A stretch of 11,586 nt of DNA, taken from NCBI GenBank assembly GCA_023409795.1, contig JAEYQX010000089.1, positions 1 through 11,586 on the forward strand, given 5' to 3'. Made by a program: the position numbers and the translations under genes. The notes beneath the pieces are model-generated. The model had not been told where the DNA came from and did no database searches. It was given only the letters and a program-made list of their open reading frames with translations. Below, one piece after another: positions 7,298 through 11,586 of the stretch (positions within the stretch are counted from its first letter, which is position 1; every line of letters starts with the position of its first letter). This stretch comes from Pseudomonadota bacterium. GTDB taxonomy: Bacteria; Pseudomonadota; Alphaproteobacteria; Caulobacterales; Caulobacteraceae.

Positions 7298-8221
7298 TCA
7301 GGGGTTCAGGAAGCCGATGACATCGGCGGCAAACCTCTGTGGGTCCTCGACAAACATGAAGTGGCCGCGCCCTTCATATTCCAGGTATTGCCCCTGGGGC
7401 AGGGCCCGGGCCAAGGCCTTCTGGGGTCCGGTGCCGGTCTGATGGTCGGCCCCGCCGGCGATGACCAGGACCGGCATGGTCAGGCGATCCGCCGCGCTGA
7501 ACTGGTAGTTCATCAGCCCCTGGCCAAACAGGGCATTGCCCATCTGCCCGGTGTTCTTCATGCCGCCGGCCGTGTCCGTCTCATCGACCAGGGCCATGGT
7601 GGCCGGATCCGGATACATATTGGCATTGACGAAGCCGGGGCCGGCGCTGAAGGCATTGCAGCGCGCCTTCATCCCCCCGCCCTGCTCGACCGCGCGGGCA
7701 TAGGCCGCCGGGTCCTGGGCCTGCAGCCGGTCGCACTGGGCCTCCATGGCCGCCGGAATGTCATGCGCCGAGGCGGTCAGGATCACCCGCTCGGTGTGCT
7801 GGGGGTAACGGGCGGCATATTCAGCGGCCAGGATGGTGCCAAAGCTGTGGCCGATGACGGCAATCTTCTCGACGCCCCACTGACGGCGCAGGGCCTCGAC
7901 ATCCTCGACCAGCAGGTCAATCGAATAGGCGTCGTTCCAGGGCCGCTCCGAGCGACCGCTGCCCCTCTGGTCCAGGTAGACCATGCGCAGCCTCTGTTCG
8001 AGCAGGGGCCCGGCGAAGCGGGCGAAGGTCTGGCTGCCCTGCCCCGGCCCGCCGTGCAGGAAGACCACCGGCGTGCCCTCGGCCGGGCCCGCCACGCGAT
8101 ACCACAGGCGCACGTCATTGATGACGGCCTGGTGCTCGCCCTGGGCCAGCCCCGCAGGTGCCGCCGTGGCTGGCCCCGCCATCAGGGCCAGGGCCGTCAT
8201 CACTCCTGCCAGCCTGCGCAT
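7298..8221 (-). CDS. Exported alpha/beta hydrolase, proline iminopeptidase-like (S33)
   Basis: The 307-residue protein starts with a signal peptide (hydrophobic core 4-20, likely cut after Ala-Thr-Ala near residue 20). It shows the alpha/beta hydrolase marks in order: HGGPG oxyanion-hole motif (56-60), DQRGSGRS (84-91) typical of the proline iminopeptidase family, nucleophile elbow GHSFG (Ser126), acid Asp259 and His287 in GRGHFMF. The substrate could be a peptide or an ester; the family is too broad to decide. I start at ATG 8219-8221, not 26 codons earlier, because GAGG lies 5 nt upstream and the signal peptide begins there. It converges on tacA with a 10-nt gap that has no clear terminator. 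It follows the CTG-start gene in the same direction after 90 nt, so it may be read from the gapR transcript. Confidence 0.85.
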   Translation of the reverse strand: MRRLAGVMTALALMAGPATAAPAGLAQGEHQAVINDVRLWYRVAGPAEGTPVVFLHGGPGQGSQTFARFAGPLLEQRLRMVYLDQRGSGRSERPWNDAYSIDLLVEDVEALRRQWGVEKIAVIGHSFGTILAAEYAARYPQHTERVILTASAHDIPAAMEAQCDRLQAQDPAAYARAVEQGGGMKARCNAFSAGPGFVNANMYPDPATMALVDETDTAGGMKNTGQMGNALFGQGLMNYQFSAADRLTMPVLVIAGGADHQTGTGPQKALARALPQGQYLEYEGRGHFMFVEDPQRFAADVIGFLNP

Positions 8222-8311
8222 GTTCGCCTCGCTTGATGCCTTGGTCTCAAGCTGGCCAATAGTCCCGGCGCACCCCGCTTGAAAACGAAGTTCTGCCAAC
8301 CTGACAAAGGT

Positions 8312-8731
8312 TTAATCCGGATCCGGCTCGTCCAGCTGTCGCACCGGCAAGGGCTTCCAGCGGCCCCTGGGCGTCTCGCCCTTGGCCTTCCTGGTGATTT
8401 CCTTGAGCTTTCGCCCCTGCATGGCGGACAGGGCCTGGCCCGGCGCGCCCAGCTCGGGATCGGCAAAGGCCCGGCCATGTTCGCGGACCCGCTCATCAAC
8501 CGAGGCCAGGAACTCGTCTTCCCACTCTGACAGCGAAACGCCCGCCTGCTCTGCCGAGCGGCGGGCGCGTTTCAGAGCGTTCAGGGCCGCGCGCTGCGCC
8601 GCCTTGCGCTGAAGCTCATAGGAAGAAGGCCCGCTACCGCCCTTCGGGGCTTTGGTCAGGCCGCTACCGCCCTTCGACCTGTCCTTGGGCGAAGGGCGGG
8701 CGGTGGGGGGCTTGAAGGGCGTGCGCTTCAG
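8312..8731 (-). CDS. Uncharacterised basic protein with a probable CTG start codon
   Basis: An open frame of 139 codons ends at TAA (8312-8314) but has no ATG, GTG or TTG before codon 104. A strong ribosome site, GAGGGAGG on the minus strand, overlaps the gapR stop and ends 5 nt before CTG at 8729-8731, which would give MKRTPFKPPT. The protein looks real. Its N-terminal region (1-36) is Pro/Lys-rich and disordered, with two KGGSG repeats. A basic helical segment follows (about 37-61), then the amphipathic stretch SLSEWEDEFLASVDERVREH (66-85), a likely conserved tract (ADPELGAPGQALSAMQGRKL, 90-109) and an acidic tail. Neighbouring frames here contain stops. I recognise no family. It begins 12 nt after gapR and is probably translated with it. 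The strong positive charge suggests a nucleic-acid or ribosome partner, as speculation. A sequencing error at the start codon is the main alternative. Confidence 0.7.
   Translation of the reverse strand: MKRTPFKPPTARPSPKDRSKGGSGLTKAPKGGSGPSSYELQRKAAQRAALNALKRARRSAEQAGVSLSEWEDEFLASVDERVREHGRAFADPELGAPGQALSAMQGRKLKEITRKAKGETPRGRWKPLPVRQLDEPDPD
8631..8676. repeat. 16-bp direct repeat, period 30 bp, inside the CTG-start gene
   Basis: CCGCTACCGCCCTTCG occurs at 8631-8646 and 8661-8676. The 30-bp period keeps the reading frame and encodes the two KGGSG blocks at codons 20-24 and 30-34, consistent with a small in-frame duplication in a disordered region. Confidence 0.85.
8667..8699 (-). other. Strong stem-loop just inside the CTG-start gene
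   Basis: CCGCCCTTCG (8667-8676) and CGAAGGGCGG (8690-8699) are exact 10-bp complements with a 13-nt loop. In the minus-strand RNA the stem begins about 32 nt after the CTG start. It lacks a T tract, so it is not a terminator. It could slow or stabilise ribosomes near the unusual start, or simply reflect GC-rich codons. The second copy of the direct repeat (8637-8646) could pair with the same arm. Confidence 0.6.
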
Positions 8732-8742
8732 GCCCGCCTCCC

Positions 8743-9018
8743 TCAGATCTCGCCGAGCGCCGACAGATACAGGTCCAGGATGGCTTCTTCTTCCTGGCGC
8801 TTGGCCTTGTCCTGCTTGCGCAGGCGCAGGACCTTGCGCAGGACCTTGACGTCATAGCCCTCGCCCTTGGCCTCGGCGAAGACCTCCTTCATGTCGCCCA
8901 TGACGGCCTGCTTGTCCTCTTCCAGGCGTTCCAGGCGCTCAATGATCGAACGCAGGCGGCCCTGGGCAGCCGTGGTCATCACGTCGTCGGATTGGAAGTT
9001 GGGGGCGTCGTCGGCCAT
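8743..9018 (-). CDS. gapR: GapR, DUF2312 nucleoid-associated protein
   Basis: The 91-residue all-helical protein contains AAQGRLRSIIERLERLEEDK (residues 17-36), the AEAKGEGYDVKVLRKVLRLRKQDKAKRQEEE block (49-79) and the end LDLYLSALGEI. This is the DUF2312 family, almost residue for residue like Caulobacter GapR. GapR dimers join into a clamp around overtwisted, often AT-rich DNA ahead of polymerases and support replication and cell-cycle progression. The long first helix should form the coiled-coil dimer; the Lys/Arg-rich middle contacts DNA. The length is normal. The ATG at 9016-9018 has GGAG about 8 nt upstream. It sits between rpmJ, cut off by a terminator, and the CTG-start gene, whose ribosome site overlaps the gapR stop, so those two are probably co-transcribed. 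Confidence 0.95.
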   Translation of the reverse strand: MADDAPNFQSDDVMTTAAQGRLRSIIERLERLEEDKQAVMGDMKEVFAEAKGEGYDVKVLRKVLRLRKQDKAKRQEEEAILDLYLSALGEI

Positions 9019-9165
9019 GGAGGAACTCCGAAACTCAAGCTGGCCCGTGGACCATCAGGGCTGAAAGGGAATCGCCCTCGAAACAGGCCAATACCGACCC
9101 GCAGGGCAACCAGGATGATTCTGGGGACTAATCACGACGCGGCGCTGGGCTCAACGCCGGACACG
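9019..9165. other. Leader region upstream of gapR
   Basis: This gap between gapR and the rpmJ terminator must hold the gapR promoter, but I see no convincing -35/-10 pair; the best is TTGAGCC followed by GATTAGTC, a poor match. It contains two GANTC sites (9069-9073 and 9117-9121), the target of the CcrM methyltransferase in Caulobacterales. No open frame or RNA gene is apparent. Confidence 0.4.
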
Positions 9166-9195
9166 AAAAAGGCCGCGGACAATGCCCGCAGCCTT
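9166..9195 (-). terminator. Rho-independent terminator after rpmJ
   Basis: On the minus strand AAGGC-t-GCGG pairs with CCGC-g-GCCTT (5 bp and 4 bp stems with one mismatch, 7-nt loop) and runs into TTTTT (A tract 9166-9170 on the plus strand). It lies 45 nt after the rpmJ stop codon and should separate rpmJ from gapR. Confidence 0.8.
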
Positions 9196-9211
9196 GTGGA
9201 TATCGCAACCG

Positions 9212-9231
9212 GGGTGTCGTCGCCGACACCC
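9212..9231 (-). other. Second stem-loop in the rpmJ 3' region
   Basis: GGGTGTCG (9212-9219) and CGACACCC (9224-9231) form a perfect 8-bp stem with a 4-nt loop, 8 nt after the rpmJ stop and ahead of the terminator at 9166-9195. It has no T tract, so it more likely protects the mRNA 3' side or is a processing site than acts as a terminator. Confidence 0.6.
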
Positions 9232-9239
9232 AGACGGTC

Positions 9240-9365
9240 TTAGCCTTGCTTGGCCTTAAAGCGCGGATCAGTCTTGTTGATCACGTAGAGCACGCCTTTA
9301 CGGCGAACAATCTTACAGTCGCGGTGGCGACCCTTCAGCGACTTAAGCGAGCTGCGGACCTTCAT
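9240..9365 (-). CDS. rpmJ: 50S ribosomal protein L36, zinc-independent form
   Basis: This 41-residue, very basic protein begins MKVRSSLKSLKGRHRDCKIV and ends KTDPRFKAKQG, the standard sequence of the shorter L36 variant found in alphaproteobacteria. L36 is the smallest large-subunit protein and is added late in 50S assembly, near the peptidyl-transferase and factor-binding side. Zinc-ribbon L36 proteins carry three Cys and one His; here only Cys17 remains, so this is the zinc-free (C-minus, YkgO-like) form. It stands alone, outside the large ribosomal operons, with its own strong promoter and terminator. The ATG at 9363-9365 has a rather distant GGGA as ribosome site. Confidence 0.95.
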   Translation of the reverse strand: MKVRSSLKSLKGRHRDCKIVRRKGVLYVINKTDPRFKAKQG

Positions 9366-9412
9366 GGTCGGACGTCCCGGTTGGAGGCCCGTGAGGGCGG
9401 TAAAACAAAAGA

Positions 9413-9433
9413 GCCGCGGGGCGAACCTGCGGC
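9413..9433 (-). promoter_or_regulatory. Terminator-like hairpin in the rpmJ leader (possible attenuator)
   Basis: In the rpmJ leader RNA, GCCGC (9429-9433) pairs with GCGGC (9413-9417) around an 11-nt loop containing TTCG. The stem is followed by TCTTTTGTTTT (plus-strand 9402-9412). A stem plus T-rich run between promoter and start codon resembles an attenuator. The stem has only five strong pairs and the tract is interrupted by a G, so it may just be a leader hairpin. Confidence 0.35.
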
Positions 9434-9442
9434 GGAGCGGTG

Positions 9443-9471
9443 GCTATAGAGAGTGAGTCCGCATCCGTCAA
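9443..9471 (-). promoter_or_regulatory. rpmJ promoter
   Basis: The minus strand reads TTGACGG (9465-9471) with TATAGC (9443-9448), 17 nt after the TTGACG hexamer. The -35 is a perfect match to the Caulobacter and general sigma-70 consensus and the spacing is ideal. It gives a leader of about 70 nt before the rpmJ ATG. A GAGTC methylation site lies in the spacer at 9455-9459. Confidence 0.75.
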
Positions 9472-9633
9472 TATTTGCGGGACAGATTCCCGCCTGGAGG
9501 CCTGACCCCCGGGTCGAACGGAGGCTCTCTGGACCTTGCGGGGTCCAGCGCGTTGCCCCTCCGCCATCAGGCCATGCCAGGGGATGCCGACTTCATAGAA
9601 CCGCGCTCGCTAATATTTCGATTTCAAAGAAGG

Positions 9634-9667
9634 TTATGCGCCTATTAACCCTCTGCAGGGCAATAAC
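9634..9667 (+). promoter_or_regulatory. Candidate CtrA-regulated promoter of the lytic transglycosylase gene
   Basis: TTAT-N7-TTAAC (9634-9649) matches the CtrA box TTAA-N7-TTAAC at all but one base. Ten bases later GCAATAAC (9660-9667) matches the Caulobacter -10 consensus GCTANAWC at seven of eight positions. A start near 9674 would centre the box close to -32, where activating CtrA sites overlap the -35, and would leave a leader of about 50 nt. An alternative is TTCGCG-N17-TAGAAT (9674-9702), which leaves almost no leader. Confidence 0.45.
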
Positions 9668-9723
9668 ATCAGCTTCGCGTGCTTGTGATTGGTCCGTAGA
9701 ATCGAGAGCGTTAGCCTGTGTCC

Positions 9724-11019
9724 ATGCGTATCGCCTATCGTCTCGCCCTGATCGGAACCGTGGCGGCCTGCGCGCCGGTCGCGCCCCTGCCCACCAACCT
9801 TCCGGCTCCGCCCCCTGCCGCAGAGGCCCCGGCAGCGCCGCCGGCGACCGAGCCGGCCGTGACCGCGCCCCCCGCCTCTACCGACCTGAGCGAGGCCTTC
9901 GACCACGCCAGCTTCGACAGCTGGCGCCAGAGCTTCCTGGAGCGTCACGGCGGGGGCTACAAATGGGAATACGCCCGGGAGCTGCGTGACGTGACGCCCA
10001 ACCCCAGCGTCGTGCGCCTGGACCGCAACCAGCCCGAGTTCTCGCGCCCAGCCGGGGTCTATATCCAGAACGCCACCGCCGCCACGCGCATCGCCATGGC
10101 CCGTGCGCGCACCGACCGGGTGCCCTTCAGCGTGGTCAGCACCTATGGCGTGCCGACCGAGATCCTGCTGGGCATCTGGGCCCAGGAATCCGCCTTTGGC
10201 CAGGTCCAGGGCGATTTCGATGTCATCCGCTCGCTGGCGACCCTGGCCTATGACGGCCGCCGCCGCGCCTGGGCCGAGGAACAGCTGAAGCACGCCCTGG
10301 ACATCGTCATCTCGGGCAAGCGCGACCGGGCGGGCCTGAAGGGCAGCTGGGCCGGGGCCATGGGCCAGACCCAGTTCATGCCCGACAACTATCTGAAGCT
10401 GGGTGTCGACCAGAACGGCGATGGCAAGGTCGACATTTGGGGCTCGGACGCCGATGCCCTGGCCTCGGCCGCCAACCTGCTGGCCCAGGCGGGCTGGAAG
10501 CGCGGTCAGGGCTGGGCCTATGAGGTCACCCTGCCCTCCAGCTTCGACTACACCGAGGCCGAGGGGCCAAAGCACAACTGGGCCTACTGGCAGTCCAAAG
10601 GCGTGCGCCTGACCAATGGCCAGACCCTGAATGCCGCCGAACAGGCCGAGGGGGCGACCATCCTGCTGCCCCAGGGGGCCAAGGGGCCCGTCTTCCTGGC
10701 CCTGCCCAACCACTATGTGATCCGCCGCTACAACAACTCGGTCAGCTATGCCCTGGCCATCGGTCTGATCGCGGACGGGGTCCAGGGCAAGCCGGCCCTG
10801 ACCGCCACCTGGCCCAATGACGGCCCCTTGACCCGCGAGCAGCGGATCGGCGCGCAATCGGCCCTGACCGCCATGGGCTATGACACCCAGGGCGTCGATG
10901 GCGTCATCGGTGCCAATACCCGTGCGGCCCTGCGCCGCTGGCAGGCCGCCAACGGCCGCACCGCCGACGGCTACCTGACCGACACCCTGGCCGAGGAACT
11001 GATCCGGCGGGCCAAGTAG
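9724..11019 (+). CDS. Lipoprotein lytic murein transglycosylase, MltB type, with peptidoglycan-binding domain
   Basis: The 431-residue protein starts with a short lipoprotein signal ending in VAAC (acylated Cys16), followed by a Pro/Ala-rich tether to about residue 55. The MltB/SLT_2 catalytic domain (about 56-355) includes IWAQESAFG with the likely catalytic Glu155, SWAGAMGQTQFMP (208-220) and DQNGDGKVDIWGSDADALAS (229-248). Residues about 369-430 form a PG_binding_1 domain. Such enzymes cut the MurNAc-GlcNAc bond without water, making 1,6-anhydro-MurNAc during wall growth or division. With no Asp at position +2 after the cysteine it should go to the outer membrane. ATG 9724 fits the lipoprotein signal; GTG at 9718, two codons earlier, is an equal alternative, and no strong ribosome site decides it. 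The Ivy-like gene converges on it with a 3-nt gap. Confidence 0.9.
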   Translation: MRIAYRLALIGTVAACAPVAPLPTNLPAPPPAAEAPAAPPATEPAVTAPPASTDLSEAFDHASFDSWRQSFLERHGGGYKWEYARELRDVTPNPSVVRLDRNQPEFSRPAGVYIQNATAATRIAMARARTDRVPFSVVSTYGVPTEILLGIWAQESAFGQVQGDFDVIRSLATLAYDGRRRAWAEEQLKHALDIVISGKRDRAGLKGSWAGAMGQTQFMPDNYLKLGVDQNGDGKVDIWGSDADALASAANLLAQAGWKRGQGWAYEVTLPSSFDYTEAEGPKHNWAYWQSKGVRLTNGQTLNAAEQAEGATILLPQGAKGPVFLALPNHYVIRRYNNSVSYALAIGLIADGVQGKPALTATWPNDGPLTREQRIGAQSALTAMGYDTQGVDGVIGANTRAALRRWQAANGRTADGYLTDTLAEELIRRAK

Positions 11020-11022
11020 GGC

Positions 11023-11586
11023 TCAGCCCCGGCAGGCGGCCGCGTCCGTCCGGTCATCCATGAAGAAGCGGGCGCAGCGGATCTCGTCCGCCCTGTCGGT
11101 GCCAATGGGCTTTTCGGTGGCCTGGCCCCTGTCGTCGGTCAGGCGAAGCAGGCCAAAGATGCGGGCCTGATCCTCGCTGAACAGCAGGACCAGCTCATTG
11201 CCGCCGCAGTCATGGGGCTGGCAGATCCAGCCGGTCACCATCGGCTGCCCGCCAAGCGTGACCCGGCGCAGCGGCGCGGCCGTGCCCTTCAGGCTGGCGA
11301 CCCAGGGCGGAGCCGCCACGCCCGCCGCCTGAACCGCCTGCTGCCAGCGCTGGTGCGCCTGGGGCAGAAGCTCGGGGATGTCATAGGTATAGGGCGGCAG
11401 TTCGCTGCCGAGCCTGGCTTGCCACGACCCCGTGCCCGCCACCCCGCGCAACAGAGGGGCCGAAGAGACGGGCCCAGCGTCACCGGCGGGCACCACGGCG
11501 GCCGCGTCGGTCGCCTCCGGGCCAGGCGGCACGGTCACCTCCATGCCGGATGTGGCGGGGACCTCGACCGGGCCGGGCTGCGCTTC
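11023..11586 (-). CDS. Ivy-family inhibitor of lysozyme/lytic transglycosylase (partial, start outside window)
   Basis: The frame is open to the right edge (188 codons including stop), so the N-terminus is missing. An internal ATG at 11542-11544 lies in a Pro/Ala-rich stretch with no signal peptide and is not a convincing start. The C-terminal domain resembles Ivy: LPQAHQRW, then PPWVASLKG, VTLGG and the signature CQPHDC (visible residues 122-127), followed by LLFSEDQARIFGLL. In Ivy proteins the CKPHDC loop puts its histidine into the active site of lysozyme, and some members inhibit lytic transglycosylases. Here Lys is Gln but both cysteines and the His are kept. At least 60 disordered residues precede the domain, more than in classical Ivy of about 150 residues, suggesting a lipoprotein tether or membrane anchor. 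The adjacent convergent transglycosylase is a plausible target. Confidence 0.8.
   Translation of the reverse strand, partial: EAQPGPVEVPATSGMEVTVPPGPEATDAAAVVPAGDAGPVSSAPLLRGVAGTGSWQARLGSELPPYTYDIPELLPQAHQRWQQAVQAAGVAAPPWVASLKGTAAPLRRVTLGGQPMVTGWICQPHDCGGNELVLLFSEDQARIFGLLRLTDDRGQATEKPIGTDRADEIRCARFFMDDRTDAAACRG

Larger units (their letters stand above)
9366..9717. other. 352-nt divergent regulatory region between rpmJ and the lytic transglycosylase gene
   Basis: No convincing gene lies here. It holds the rpmJ promoter and a leader hairpin on the minus strand. In the middle there are two perfect stem-loops: 9477-9493 (6 bp, 5-nt loop, next to the rpmJ -35) and 9529-9548 (7 bp, 6-nt loop). 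A CtrA-like promoter faces the transglycosylase. Three GANTC sites occur at 9455-9459 (inside the rpmJ promoter spacer), 9485-9489 and 9699-9703. The middle part (about 9477-9600) is longer than the two promoters need and could hide a small RNA, but no transcription signal proves it. Confidence 0.5.

Noticed and set aside
7284..7301. CTGAG/CTCAG inverted repeat between tacA and the hydrolase as a bidirectional terminator
   Set aside because: Only a 5-bp stem with an 8-nt loop and no T tract on either side.
8692..8851. A -1 frameshift from gapR into the CTG-start frame, giving a fused protein
   Set aside because: The -1 frame is open only from about 8851, no slippery heptamer is visible in the overlap, and the strong ribosome site before CTG explains expression more simply.
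8664..8855. A 63-codon ATG-start frame overlapping the end of gapR
   Set aside because: It is an Arg/Ser/Cys-rich shadow of gapR in another frame and stops inside the better-supported CTG-start gene.
9574..9648. A 24-codon plus-strand small ORF in the intergenic region
   Set aside because: There is no Shine-Dalgarno and its stop lies within the CtrA-like box; nothing supports translation.
9453..9989. A 178-codon plus-strand frame starting in the rpmJ upstream region
   Set aside because: Its second half overlaps the transglycosylase in another frame, it has no ribosome site and the protein has no recognisable features.

Overview
The window is GC-rich, densely coded alphaproteobacterial DNA, most likely from Caulobacterales (a Brevundimonas- or Caulobacter-type organism). 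The best evidence is a TacA-like sigma-54 response regulator with its phospho-acceptor at Asp54, a GapR (DUF2312) chromosome-structuring protein, a 41-residue zinc-independent L36, and promoter sequences resembling the Caulobacter housekeeping pattern TTGACGS-N10-14-GCTANAWC. Nothing points to a prophage, IS element, CRISPR array or recent transfer; this looks like core chromosome.

Left part (1-3804, all minus strand): the first 38 codons of pntA (NAD(P) transhydrogenase alpha subunit) run off the left edge. Upstream of it is a small aa3-oxidase subunit IV-like membrane protein. A clear intrinsic terminator and a candidate second promoter separate the two, so they are probably separate transcription units. 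Next come an exported serine beta-lactamase-fold hydrolase and an M3-family oligoendopeptidase, 55 nt apart and probably co-transcribed.

Middle (3805-8221): a polytopic DUF4153 membrane protein is divergent from the peptidase. It is followed by tacA, the sigma-54 activator of stalk and polarity genes in Caulobacter. Two exact GTTAACCCCT direct repeats lie in front of tacA. An exported proline-iminopeptidase-like alpha/beta hydrolase converges on tacA.

Right part (8222-11586): the minus strand carries rpmJ, its terminator, gapR, and a 139-codon gene that begins 12 nt after gapR. That last gene has no ATG, GTG or TTG start: a strong Shine-Dalgarno points to a CTG codon. The 352-nt region upstream of rpmJ is divergent. 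It holds a near-consensus rpmJ promoter and, facing right, a CtrA-like box followed by a Caulobacter-type -10 element. The right-facing promoter reads into an MltB-type lipoprotein lytic transglycosylase with a C-terminal peptidoglycan-binding domain. Converging on it with a 3-nt gap is an Ivy-family protein carrying the CxPHDC inhibitory motif, partial at the right edge. Ivy proteins inhibit lysozyme and, in some bacteria, lytic transglycosylases, so enzyme and inhibitor may be a physical pair.

Overall the locus combines cell-cycle and development regulators (TacA, GapR, a possible CtrA target) with cell-envelope and housekeeping enzymes. The most notable observations are the CTG-start gene, the transglycosylase/Ivy pair and the CtrA-like promoter.
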